34,176 bases of DNA, from positions 1-34,176 of the forward strand of contig JADZFV010000224.1 of NCBI GenBank assembly GCA_020854255.1, in the 5' to 3' direction. The position numbers and the translations under genes were made by a program. The notes beneath the pieces were generated by a model that saw nothing but the letters and a program-made list of their open reading frames with translations, did no database searches and was not told where the DNA came from. Shown piece after piece: positions 25,608 to 33,289 of the stretch. The DNA comes from Candidatus Melainabacteria bacterium (lineage in GTDB: Bacteria > Cyanobacteriota > Vampirovibrionia > Obscuribacterales > Obscuribacteraceae). Within the stretch, counting starts at the first letter, position 1, and each line of letters starts with the position of its first letter.

Positions 25608-26630
25608 ATGGAAAACGATATCGCCAGCGATACCATAACTCTTAAGGTAGAGAAGCCGGTTCCAGCCCGGAGCCAGACCGAAATAGCAGCCAGCGACGAT
25701 GAAACCTTTGATGAACAGGATACAGAGGAAGAACTGGCTCTGCCTGCCCGCCTGGATCAATACTTGCTTACCCGCCTGCCGGGAGTTACTCGCAGCCGCA
25801 TTCAGCAACTGATCGAAGAGAAAAAAGTGCTGGTCAACGGCAAGTCCTTCAAGCCCGGTCAAAAGGTAAAAGGCGGCGAGGAAGTGACTGTAGCCATCGG
25901 TGCGCCCGAGCCCATCGCCTTGCTTGCGGAGGACTTGGACGTCGAGATTGTCTTTGAGGATGAAGAACTCGTTGTGGTCAACAAGAAAGCCGGTATGATT
26001 ACACATCCCGGCGCCGGTGTTTTCACAGGCACTCTGGTGAACGCCTTGCTCAGCCGCGTCGGACCTTCGCTCAAAGGCATTAATGGCACGCTCAGGCCGG
26101 GCATCGTGCATCGCCTGGATAAGGACACATCGGGTCTTCTGGTCGTGGCCAAAAGTGAAAAGGCACTGCACCATCTGCAGAAAGAAATCAAAGAGCGCAA
26201 AGCACGGCGAGTCTATTTTGCAGTGGTGGAAGGACTTGTCGATACCAATCAGGGCACCATCAATTTACCGATTGGCCGACATCCGACCAAACGCAAGGAG
26301 ATGTGGGTGGTGGAAAACGGTCGCCCTTCTTGCACTCACTATCAAGTCTTGACGCGGTCATCCAAATTCACTCTTCTAAAATTGACTCTGGAAACCGGGC
26401 GCACGCATCAAATTCGCGTACACACCGCCTACAGCGGTTTTCCTGTGGTGGGAGACATCGTATACAACCGTAAAACCACAGGCACGTTGCCCGCCCGGCA
26501 CAAGCTGGGACTTTCAGGGCACGCATTGCACGCAGCTCAACTAGCTTTCACCCACCCCACCACAGGCGTTCTGCTAGAATTTCAAACTGCCGTTCCGGAG
26601 GACATGCAGTCTCTAATAGATCGGTTGTAA
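25608..26630 (+). CDS. rluD: RluD-family 23S rRNA pseudouridine synthase
   Basis: These enzymes convert uridines of 23S rRNA helix 69 and related sites to pseudouridine. The 340-residue product has an acidic N-terminal extension (1-45), an S4 RNA-binding domain (about 47-98, RLDQYLLTRLPGVTRSRIQQLI) and the RluA/RluD catalytic domain, with HRLDKDTSG (168-176; catalytic Asp171) and GRTHQIRVH. The exact target uridines cannot be told from sequence; RluC or a generic RluA-type assignment is possible. ATG 25608 follows a GGAG-like AGCGGAG, 7 bases after lspA. Confidence 0.9.
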   Translation: MENDIASDTITLKVEKPVPARSQTEIAASDDETFDEQDTEEELALPARLDQYLLTRLPGVTRSRIQQLIEEKKVLVNGKSFKPGQKVKGGEEVTVAIGAPEPIALLAEDLDVEIVFEDEELVVVNKKAGMITHPGAGVFTGTLVNALLSRVGPSLKGINGTLRPGIVHRLDKDTSGLLVVAKSEKALHHLQKEIKERKARRVYFAVVEGLVDTNQGTINLPIGRHPTKRKEMWVVENGRPSCTHYQVLTRSSKFTLLKLTLETGRTHQIRVHTAYSGFPVVGDIVYNRKTTGTLPARHKLGLSGHALHAAQLAFTHPTTGVLLEFQTAVPEDMQSLIDRL

Positions 26631-26640
26631 ATTCGGCCTT

Positions 26641-26667
26641 GCTCGCTTTTTAAATACGAGCGTTTTT
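26641..26667 (+). terminator. Terminator candidate after rluD
   Basis: GCTCG (26641-26645) pairs with CGAGC (26657-26661), followed after one base by TTTTT (26663-26667). The 5-bp stem and 11-base loop are weak, but the position, directly after rluD, is right. Confidence 0.4.
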
Positions 26668-26678
26668 CAATATAAACA

Positions 26679-27023
26679 ATGAACAAAAAACCAATTTTCC
26701 TTCTCGTCTCCATCTTGGCCATTGCGATAACGGTTGCTGTCGCCGGGCAAAACTGTGAGTCAGTGACGCTAAAATTCTTCGGCAGCCAGATGCCGGTATC
26801 TTTCTGTGTAGTTGCATTCGTTATGTTTGCTTTGGGCGGCTTGAGCACCCTTCCCCTTCTTCTCACGAGGGCGAGAGAAGCCAAAAGCGACCAGCTGCAG
26901 GTGACCTGGCGAGAGCAAGACGAGAAGCTCAAGGAAGAGCTTACCAATGACAAAATCAAGCTCTTGGAAGCAAAAATTCAGACGCTTGATGCAGCGCTGA
27001 AACAGAGCTTGAAAAAGAAATAA
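26679..27023 (+). CDS. LapA-like (DUF1049) inner-membrane protein
   Basis: The 114-residue product has two membrane helices (about 5-24 and 42-62) separated by the family-typical SVTLKFFGSQMPVSFCVVAF segment. A charged coiled-coil tail follows (about 65-114). LapA (lipopolysaccharide assembly protein A, YciS family) works in enterobacteria with LapB to control LPS synthesis. In distant bacteria only the membrane topology is shared, so that role should not be transferred. It converges on the bifunctional nuclease gene with a 9-base gap. Confidence 0.78.
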   Translation: MNKKPIFLLVSILAIAITVAVAGQNCESVTLKFFGSQMPVSFCVVAFVMFALGGLSTLPLLLTRAREAKSDQLQVTWREQDEKLKEELTNDKIKLLEAKIQTLDAALKQSLKKK

Positions 27024-27032
27024 GGGCTTTTG

Positions 27033-27644
27033 CTATTCGCCACCGGACAACTTGAAGTCCGATGCTTTCAAACCTTCGATAAATTTCTTGAATTCCTGCG
27101 CTTCCGCTTCGTCTTTCTCGAAGTCGGCAGGTATTGTGCCGTCCGCTACTACCTGGGCGGATACGAATATGGGTGCTTTGGCACGCAATGCCAATGCAAT
27201 CGCATCGGAGGGGCGAGAATCTATTGGCTTCAAGGTCTCGACGGAAGCGGCCGGAGTGCCGGGCTCATTCAATTGCAATTGAATGGTGGCGAAATAAGTG
27301 TTGGAGGCGAGTTCGTTGATTTCCACCTGTTTGACTTTATAGCCGAGCGAAGTGATGACATTGAGAAGCAGATCGTGGGTCATTGGGCGTTCAGGCTTGT
27401 AGTTATCAAGCGCCCGACTGATCGCGCTGGCTTCCGCCATGCCTATCCAGATGGGCAAGGCGCGCCTTTTGGTCTGATCGTTGAGGACAACGATTGGCTG
27501 CCCGCTGCGCGCATCAAGAGCGATGCCGGCAACGAACATCTCCACCATCAAAAACTCAGCGCTGTCCCCTTTGTCCACCTTGTGTCCTTTTCTCCTCTTT
27601 GCGAAAAGCACTTCGTGCTCTCTAATCTCTGGGGGAGCGCACAT
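27033..27644 (-). CDS. Bifunctional nuclease (BFN/DUF151) domain protein
   Basis: The protein has up to 203 residues. The BFN domain (about 33-170) is clear: QPIVVLNDQTKRRALPIWIG, EASAISRAL, RPMTHDLLLNVI and RPSDAIALALR are its signature blocks. Plant members have RNase and DNase activity, and bacterial members are mostly uncharacterised. A Glu/Asp/Lys-rich helix ends the protein. Start choice is uncertain. The ATG at 27644 has AGGGA 6 bases upstream; a GTG at 27578 has AAGGA 6 bases upstream; an ATG at 27548 begins right at the domain. The first 30 residues are not family-like, so the shorter forms are quite possible. Confidence 0.88.
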   Translation of the reverse strand: MCAPPEIREHEVLFAKRRKGHKVDKGDSAEFLMVEMFVAGIALDARSGQPIVVLNDQTKRRALPIWIGMAEASAISRALDNYKPERPMTHDLLLNVITSLGYKVKQVEINELASNTYFATIQLQLNEPGTPAASVETLKPIDSRPSDAIALALRAKAPIFVSAQVVADGTIPADFEKDEAEAQEFKKFIEGLKASDFKLSGGE

Positions 27645-28117
27645 CTGCGTTCCCTGGTGCCGAAATCAATATCTTTTATGTTCAGCCTCTCATTGAGTCT
27701 CGAAACTCAAGCTCTCTTCAGGCGTATTGCTGATCGTCGCGTAAGTCCCTTACCCCCATTATGCCCAAGATCCTTGATTTTATTTGCTTAGAAGATAAAA
27801 TTTTTGTTGCGGCGGCAATCTATACATCGTCAAAAGCCGCATATTTTGCAGGTTTCTATCGATTCACCTGGCGAGTCCCTCCGGCCAGAACATCGAAAAC
27901 CCAGTTGTTGTGCCATTTTTAGTAAGTATCACAGGCAAAGCTCATACATTGTAAATTGACGATTATTCAAGCATAAGGTTCCCCGCCCGGCAGCGCAAGA
28001 AGGAAAGCGAGGACAAGTCTGTAAACCCCTACTGTTGACAGCCTTAGCGGTTTTCCTCATAAAGTATTGTCACGTTGAGGCAAGTCTCTATGGAAATGGG
28101 CTAAAATCAGTCCTCAA
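27645..28117. other. 473-base divergent intergenic region before tRNA-Leu
   Basis: No gene is supported. It contains an AT-rich stretch near 27775-27805 and the tRNA-Leu promoter candidate listed separately. I see no clear promoter for the bifunctional nuclease on the - strand. Confidence 0.4.
28035..28063 (+). promoter_or_regulatory. Promoter candidate for tRNA-Leu
   Basis: A perfect TTGACA (28035-28040) lies 17 bases before CATAAA (28058-28063). Transcription would begin near 28070, giving a leader of about 48 bases before the tRNA. Confidence 0.5.
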
Positions 28118-28197
<80 letters not shown>

Positions 28198-28295
28198 GAT
28201 TTTTAATTGCCTCAAGCAAAAGCAGCCATTGCAATGACGTCCGTGGTTGAGTGGACCCCCCGGTAAAGGCAATGGTTTTTCGTTCAGCCAAACTT

Positions 28296-28317
28296 CCGGT
28301 CTCTGAAACCGGTTTTT
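28296..28317 (+). terminator. Small terminator-like hairpin between tRNA-Leu and the 88-aa gene
   Basis: CCGGT (28296-28300) pairs with ACCGG (28308-28312), followed by TTTTT (28313-28317). It ends directly before the GAGGAG ribosome-binding site of the next gene, so it could terminate the tRNA transcript or attenuate readthrough. The stem is short. Confidence 0.4.
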
Positions 28318-28330
28318 GAGGAGCAAAACA

Positions 28331-28597
28331 ATGGGCGTATTGATGAGACCACAGTGGCCGCATACGGTCGAAGACATTCTCAAGTCTCTGGACGGCGTAT
28401 GGGGACTGGTCGGAGCCGAGGGAGTAAACGGCAATCTCTACCGACTGGAAAGAAGCCTGCATGAGCCTTTGATTTACACCCTGTGGCAATATCTAGGACA
28501 TGAAGAAAGCGAAGTCGTAGAGAAAGAAACTTTCGATGCATCCGCCAAGGACCAGGCAGTGAAAGCTTTCGCCAAAGCCATCGGCTTTACCGTGTAG
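28331..28597 (+). CDS. Conserved-looking 88-aa protein upstream of HerA-like ATPase
   Basis: I do not recognise this small protein. It is soluble and slightly acidic, and begins MGVLMRPQWPHTVEDILKSL. A predicted mixed helix-strand fold is suggested by NLYRLERSLHEPLIYTLWQYLG and an Ala/Lys-rich C-terminal helix (DQAVKAFAKAIGFTV). The ATG at 28331 has GAGGAG 7 bases upstream, a strong ribosome-binding site, which supports translation. It ends 23 bases before the HerA-like gene on the same strand, so the two are probably one transcript and may cooperate. Confidence 0.8.
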   Translation: MGVLMRPQWPHTVEDILKSLDGVWGLVGAEGVNGNLYRLERSLHEPLIYTLWQYLGHEESEVVEKETFDASAKDQAVKAFAKAIGFTV

Positions 28598-28620
28598 GCA
28601 GTCTTATACCGCACGGGGCG

Positions 28621-30297
28621 ATGGCAAAGCGATCCAACTATCTCGGCATCATTACTCAAGGCTCACTTTCAACCGGGCTGGAAATGCGACTCGATAAGAG
28701 TCAGTCAGTGGAAGATTTGCGCGTCGGTCGTTTTGTCGTCGTGGAAGGCAAACGCACGCGCTTCTTCAGCATGCTCACCGACGTCGCGCTTGCAACTTCC
28801 AATCCAAACATCCTGGCCAGCCCTCCCGGAAACGATGAATTCATCCTGGAAGTGCTCTCCGGTTTTTCCACCTTTGGCACCGTCAAGGTGCAGCCGATGC
28901 TGATGCTGGAATCAGGCTCTCAGGCGCAATTGGAATCGGGCGAATCCGGGCTCAGACCGGTCAAGACAATCCCCAGTCACTTTTCTCCTGTGTACGAAGC
29001 AACGGCGAGCGACTTTGGCCTGGTCTTCGGTGAAGAAGACGAAAACGACCGCAATAATTGTTACTTTAATGTCGGCAAACCGCTCAACATGGAGACTCCC
29101 ATCTGTGTCAACCTGGACCGCTTTATCGAACGCTCGAATGGAATTTTCGGAAAATCAGGAACAGGCAAATCGTTTCTCACCCGCATCTTTCTTTGCGGCG
29201 TGATCAGCAAAGACATAGCATCAGTACTGGTTTTCGACATGCACAACGAATACGGCTGGCAGGCCATGTCGGAAAGCAAATCGGCTCCACGCGTCAAAGG
29301 GCTAAAGCAGTTATTCGGTGGCGATGTTGTCGTATTCAGCCTGGATAAAGAGTCTTCACGCGCTCGCGGTTTGCCGGATGCGCACGAACTTTATATCGGC
29401 TACAACCAGATTGAAATCGAAGACCTCGATCTGCTGAAAGTGGAGTTGAATTTGTCCGAGCCGACAGTGGAGAACGCTTATATAGCGCGTGAAAAGATGG
29501 GCGCAGACTGGATAGCCACACTGCTCGACATGTCCGGCGAAGAGATAGAGGAATTTTGCCAGTCTCACAAAGGACACCCGACTGCGCTCAAAACATTGCA
29601 AAGACGGCTCAACACCGTGGTGCAAAAAACACCATATTTGAAGCCGCGCGTTTCGCACAATTACATCGAAGAAATAATCTCCTACATTCAAGCCGGCAAA
29701 CATGTGGTTTTAGAATTCGGCAGGCAAAACAACCTGCTTTCCTACATGCTCGCCACCAATATCATCACCCGGCGCATACACTCGGAATATGTGCGCCGCT
29801 CGGAGGTCTATCAAGCCGACCCGGAGCACGTAGAGGCGCCGCGCAAACTAATGATCGTCATCGAGGAAGCGCACAAATTCCTGGCACCGGCAGTGGCCAA
29901 ACAAACCATATTCGGTATTATCGCCCGGGAAATGCGCAAGTATTCAGTCACTCTTTTGATCGTGGATCAGAGACCTTCCGGCATCGATCCCGAGATATTG
30001 AGCCAGATAGGCACACGGGTGACGGCATTGCTCAATGACGACAAGGATATAGATGCGGTATTCACCGGCGTATCCGGCAGTCAAACTCTGCGCACAGTGC
30101 TCTCGCAGCTCGATCCCAAGCAGCAAGCTCTGGTGCTCGGTTATGCGGTGCCGATGCCGGTCGTGGTTCGCACCCGTGCCTTCGATCAGGAGTTTTATCA
30201 AGCCGTGGCGCCTTTGAGCGAACAAATTGCCACTGCCAGTCCTAAGGTTGTGAAAGAAAAGGCAAAACAGGCTCGCGAAGAACTTTTCGGTTCCTAA
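28621..30297 (+). CDS. HerA-like/DUF87 DNA-translocating ATPase
   Basis: The 558-residue product belongs to the HerA/FtsK superfamily of ring ATPases. It has an N-terminal HAS-barrel-like beta domain (about 5-95), Walker A GKSGTGKS (177-184) preceded by a DUF87-type lead-in, VFDMHNEYG (205-213), Walker B MIVIEEAHKFL (411-421) and a sensor strand LLIVDQRPSGIDPEI (445-459). In archaea HerA pumps DNA in end resection with the nuclease NurA. In bacteria related ATPases serve repair or defence. No nurA or other nuclease gene adjoins it; only the 88-aa gene precedes it. The ATG at 28621 has only a weak GGGGCG upstream. Confidence 0.9.
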   Translation: MAKRSNYLGIITQGSLSTGLEMRLDKSQSVEDLRVGRFVVVEGKRTRFFSMLTDVALATSNPNILASPPGNDEFILEVLSGFSTFGTVKVQPMLMLESGSQAQLESGESGLRPVKTIPSHFSPVYEATASDFGLVFGEEDENDRNNCYFNVGKPLNMETPICVNLDRFIERSNGIFGKSGTGKSFLTRIFLCGVISKDIASVLVFDMHNEYGWQAMSESKSAPRVKGLKQLFGGDVVVFSLDKESSRARGLPDAHELYIGYNQIEIEDLDLLKVELNLSEPTVENAYIAREKMGADWIATLLDMSGEEIEEFCQSHKGHPTALKTLQRRLNTVVQKTPYLKPRVSHNYIEEIISYIQAGKHVVLEFGRQNNLLSYMLATNIITRRIHSEYVRRSEVYQADPEHVEAPRKLMIVIEEAHKFLAPAVAKQTIFGIIAREMRKYSVTLLIVDQRPSGIDPEILSQIGTRVTALLNDDKDIDAVFTGVSGSQTLRTVLSQLDPKQQALVLGYAVPMPVVVRTRAFDQEFYQAVAPLSEQIATASPKVVKEKAKQAREELFGS

Positions 30298-30440
30298 TTT
30301 GCCAAACCTGCCTTTCACTGCCGCCAATTGAGAATTGCTAGAATCTGCCTGGTAGAATCCGCTTGCTAATTTAATCCGGTTTAGTTTACTCTTAATCAAG
30401 GCTTACTATTTGCAATTGCAGGATCGGTCTTACTACCGGC

Positions 30441-31025
30441 ATGTCGAATGCACCACAATCGGATCAGCTGGAAGACTCACAAGACAATTACGTAGAAAAT
30501 AGAGATCCTACGGAACTGGCTATGTGTTTGATTTTGGCGGCCGCTTATCTGGGTTTGGCAAAATTTTGCTGGCAGAAGCTTGTTGATGCGGGCGCCTGGA
30601 AAATGCTCTTCAATATCGAAGGCTTCTTCATCACCATCGCTCTTGTATCTATATTTGTCGGGCTCAGACCGTATCTAAGCCCTTCCAGCCTTCAACTGAG
30701 CCGCCACGGAATTAAGTACCGAGGCACTTATTGGCCGCAACGTAAAACGGTCAACTGGGACCAGGTCGTCCAGTTGTATATAAGTCCGGAATTGGTGATT
30801 GTCATTTACAAGTTGTCGCAAGACGGCAAGCGTGTCTGGCCCATGCTGATCGCATCTCTCTACCTGGCAGAGCGCGAAAAGATACCGAACTCTCTGGTCA
30901 AGTACTGTCCCATTGAACCGATCATCATGTCCGGACCGCATCTGGTCTCGCGCATAGTCATAGTCGTGGTCTTTTGCATAGCCCTTATCTGGGTTCTGGA
31001 ATTGCTGATCACTCCGACTATTTAG
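30441..31025 (+). CDS. Membrane protein with PH-like cytoplasmic domain, function unknown
   Basis: The 194-residue product has an acidic soluble N-terminus (1-25), two membrane helices (about 27-43 and 58-76) and a beta-rich middle (about 80-150). The pattern LQLSRHGIKYRGTYWPQRKTVNWDQVVQLYIS resembles the strand order of bacterial PH-like (bPH) domains. A final helix follows at about 168-190. No enzymatic motif is seen. It follows the HerA-like gene after 143 bases containing two TAGAAT boxes (30340-30359 area) that could be -10 elements. It converges on the cytochrome gene with a 6-base gap. Confidence 0.75.
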   Translation: MSNAPQSDQLEDSQDNYVENRDPTELAMCLILAAAYLGLAKFCWQKLVDAGAWKMLFNIEGFFITIALVSIFVGLRPYLSPSSLQLSRHGIKYRGTYWPQRKTVNWDQVVQLYISPELVIVIYKLSQDGKRVWPMLIASLYLAEREKIPNSLVKYCPIEPIIMSGPHLVSRIVIVVVFCIALIWVLELLITPTI

Positions 31026-31031
31026 CCACCA

Positions 31032-31388
31032 TTATGCTTTCGGTTTGGGCATCGCGCGCAAGTATTTGACCAGATTGTCCAGCTCAGTATCATTGACGAC
31101 ATCGGCAGTTTGAGCCGGCATAATGCCTTTGCCCATGCGGATAAAACGCTTCAGCTGCTGATCGGCAGGAAAGTGCTCATCCATTTTGTCGAGGGCCGGT
31201 CCCATTCCCGCCCGTCCGCGAGGATGGCAAGTATTGCAGCTGCGGATAAATACTTGCTCACCGGTCAAATCAGTCGACTGCGACTGGGCGCGCTGCTTTT
31301 CGACCTCATTGACAGCCCTGATTCGCTTGACCTCTTCACCCATCGAGCAAGCTGACAAGAAAAAGAGCGCAGTGATTAGAAATGACAT
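31032..31388 (-). CDS. Monohaem c-type cytochrome lipoprotein
   Basis: The 118-residue product has a lipoprotein signal (MSFLITALFFLSAC, lipidated Cys14), a haem-binding CNTCH (51-55) and the axial methionine in GKGIMPAQ (Met90). It therefore folds as a class I cytochrome c that carries electrons on the periplasmic side of a membrane. I chose the ATG at 31388 because the lipobox then sits at the right distance. The frame is open to an ATG at 31472, which would add 28 residues; neither start has a clear ribosome-binding site. Its redox partners are not in the window. LspA, encoded at 25025, would process it. Confidence 0.88.
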   Translation of the reverse strand: MSFLITALFFLSACSMGEEVKRIRAVNEVEKQRAQSQSTDLTGEQVFIRSCNTCHPRGRAGMGPALDKMDEHFPADQQLKRFIRMGKGIMPAQTADVVNDTELDNLVKYLRAMPKPKA

Positions 31389-31810
31389 CTGCGCTTGAGA
31401 ACGCCAAAACGCCGCCTGTGCAATTGGGCAGGGTCGCTTGACAAAATAAATTAACACCTGTTTAACATCCATTGAAATAGAGATGCGAACTTGTTTTTCT
31501 TGTCTCCGGTCAGACTATACGCACCAAAGAACCACACAATAACGAACTTTTATACCAAATACAATTTAGCAATCAGGTTAACATCCGGCTTACCTGAGCA
31601 GTGTAAAGTAAGTACAGAGGCGCATTATCGCGCACCGGTGACCGACAGATATTTGCAAAATACACACCCGGAGCCCCGCAAATATCCATCAAGATCTCGG
31701 CACCTGCATCACATATCGATTTGGTCCTTTGCGTCTCTAATGTAGAGCGCAAAAGACCGGTGATACAAATCCCAAATCCCGGCAACTCCCTAGAAGCGGC
31801 ACTATAAAGA
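31389..31810. other. 422-base divergent intergenic region, cytochrome / murA
   Basis: No gene is seen. A promoter-like pair on + is TTAACA (near 31578) and TGTAAA with 18 bases between, about 200 bases before murA. A strong hairpin follows at 31723-31758 (listed separately). Confidence 0.4.
31723..31758 (+). promoter_or_regulatory. 13-bp interrupted hairpin in the murA leader
   Basis: GGTC (31723-31726) pairs with GACC (31755-31758), TTTGCG (31728-31733) with CGCAAA (31748-31753), and CTC (31735-31737) with GAG (31745-31747). There is a C/A mismatch, one bulged T and a 7-base loop. It ends 52 bases before murA. No T run follows, so it is more likely a leader structure or operator than a terminator. 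Confidence 0.5.
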
Positions 31811-33124
31811 ATGACACCACATATTTCCAGACTAGATCCTCCGACCAAACAAGGTCCGCAAGAGTCCGAAGAGCGCATCATCATTCGTGGTGGCAAGCCG
31901 TTGAACGGCGAGGTGAAAATATCCGGCGCCAAGAATTCCGTGCTCAAAATGATGGCAGCGGCGTTACTGGCACCTGGCGTTTCTGTTTTGCGCAATGTTC
32001 CCAATCTGACCGACGTTCACATGATGGCGGACGTCATTCGCACCCTCGGCGCAAAAGTTACAGTCGGCACAGATGAAGTCATCATCGATGCTACCGACGT
32101 GACGGACTTCGAAGCACCGTATGAACTGGTCAGCCAGCTGAGAGCATCTTTTGTAGTGCTCGGACCACTGGTTGCTCGTTGCCGTCAAGCCAAAGTCTCG
32201 CTTCCCGGGGGCTGCGCAATCGGTGAAAGAAGAATCGATCTGCACGAACGCGGTCTCAAAGCCCTGGGCGCAGAAATCTGGTGCGAGCATGGTTATGTGC
32301 ATGCTACCGCAGAAAAATTGGTGGGAACGAGAATCTACCTCGATCGCCCCTCCAACGGTGCCACGGAAAACATCATGCTGGCTGCCGTTCTGTCTGAAGG
32401 TCAGACGGTCATTGAAAACGCCGCCCAAGATCCTGAAATCGCCAATCTGGCAGACTTCTGCAATGCCATGGGTGCGAAAATCACCGGCGCCGGCTCCTAT
32501 CAAATCGTCATCGACGGAGTCAGCCTCTCCGATATGCATGGCGCCACTATCGACACCATCCCGGATCGCCTTGAAGCCGGCACATTCTTGTTTGCCTGCA
32601 TGGCCACCACCGGCGAAGTGGTCCTGACCAATTGCAATCCGCATCATCTCTATTCTGTGATCAGCAAGATGCAAGAGATGGGCGCTGAAGTTTCGATCTA
32701 CTCCCCCGATATCATCAAAGTCAAATCTGGCAAGTTGATCAAGCCCGTGGATACGACAACTCTTCCATATCCTGGTTATCCGACGGACCTGCAAGCGCCG
32801 ATGATGTCGGTCCTCGCTCTGGCTGAAGGCACCTCGATTATTACCGAAACGATTTACGAAAATCGCTTCATGCAAGTTGGCGAACTCAGACGCATGGGCG
32901 CCGATATTTCGCTTACCGGCAGTTCTGCCGTGATCAAAGGCGTGCCGAAATTGACAGGCGCCGAAGTCAAATCGAGCGACCTGAGAGCGGCAGCAGCTCT
33001 GGTTATCGCAGGATTGGGCGCCGAAGGCGTCACGGAAGTTACCGGACTGCGTCATATGGACCGAGGCTACGAGCATCTGGAAGATAAGCTTCGTGGACTT
33101 GGTGCTGACATTTACCGCAGGTAA
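31811..33124 (+). CDS. murA: UDP-N-acetylglucosamine 1-carboxyvinyltransferase
   Basis: MurA transfers enolpyruvate from phosphoenolpyruvate to UDP-GlcNAc, the first committed step of peptidoglycan synthesis. The 437-residue product has the KISGAKNSVL substrate loop (36-45), LRASFVVLGPLVAR and the catalytic loop LPGGCAIGERRIDLH with Cys135. Keeping that Cys predicts sensitivity to fosfomycin; enzymes with Asp there are resistant. An N-terminal extension of about 20 polar residues precedes the usual start (IIIRGGKPL). The ATG at 31811 lacks a strong ribosome-binding site. The gene is followed by a 165-base gap and aspartate kinase. Confidence 0.96.
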   Translation: MTPHISRLDPPTKQGPQESEERIIIRGGKPLNGEVKISGAKNSVLKMMAAALLAPGVSVLRNVPNLTDVHMMADVIRTLGAKVTVGTDEVIIDATDVTDFEAPYELVSQLRASFVVLGPLVARCRQAKVSLPGGCAIGERRIDLHERGLKALGAEIWCEHGYVHATAEKLVGTRIYLDRPSNGATENIMLAAVLSEGQTVIENAAQDPEIANLADFCNAMGAKITGAGSYQIVIDGVSLSDMHGATIDTIPDRLEAGTFLFACMATTGEVVLTNCNPHHLYSVISKMQEMGAEVSIYSPDIIKVKSGKLIKPVDTTTLPYPGYPTDLQAPMMSVLALAEGTSIITETIYENRFMQVGELRRMGADISLTGSSAVIKGVPKLTGAEVKSSDLRAAAALVIAGLGAEGVTEVTGLRHMDRGYEHLEDKLRGLGADIYRR

Positions 33125-33173
33125 TACATACTCAAGGCTCAACAGCTAAAGTAATTCTTGTCGCAACTCAAGC

Positions 33174-33197
33174 TGGAGCGCCGGCATTCTGCCGGCT
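33174..33197. repeat. REP-like palindrome between murA and aspartate kinase
   Basis: TGGAGCGCCGGC is followed by five variable bases and a second GCCGGC, forming a 6-bp stem (33180-33185 with 33191-33196). The first 12 bases recur on the - strand of the element at 2131-2185. Confidence 0.6.
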
Positions 33198-33289
33198 GCG
33201 ATAGAAAATCAATTGCCCCGGAAGCCGCCTGAAAGGTGGCGTTGCCAGGTTTTGTCGGACGTGCTAGAGCAACGGCATTGGAGTTAGGT

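Noticed and set aside
27030-27791. 253-codon open frame on + opposite the bifunctional nuclease gene
   Set aside because: It is antisense to a gene with clear BFN-domain motifs; no start signal or family resemblance.
31964-33142. 392-codon open frame on - opposite murA
   Set aside because: It lies entirely antisense to the unmistakable murA gene, and its composition (Cys/His/Phe/Asp-rich) is that of a shadow frame.
33125-33289. Lysine riboswitch in front of aspartate kinase
   Set aside because: The 165-base gap lacks the multi-helix lysine aptamer sequence; the only structure is the short GCCGGC palindrome.
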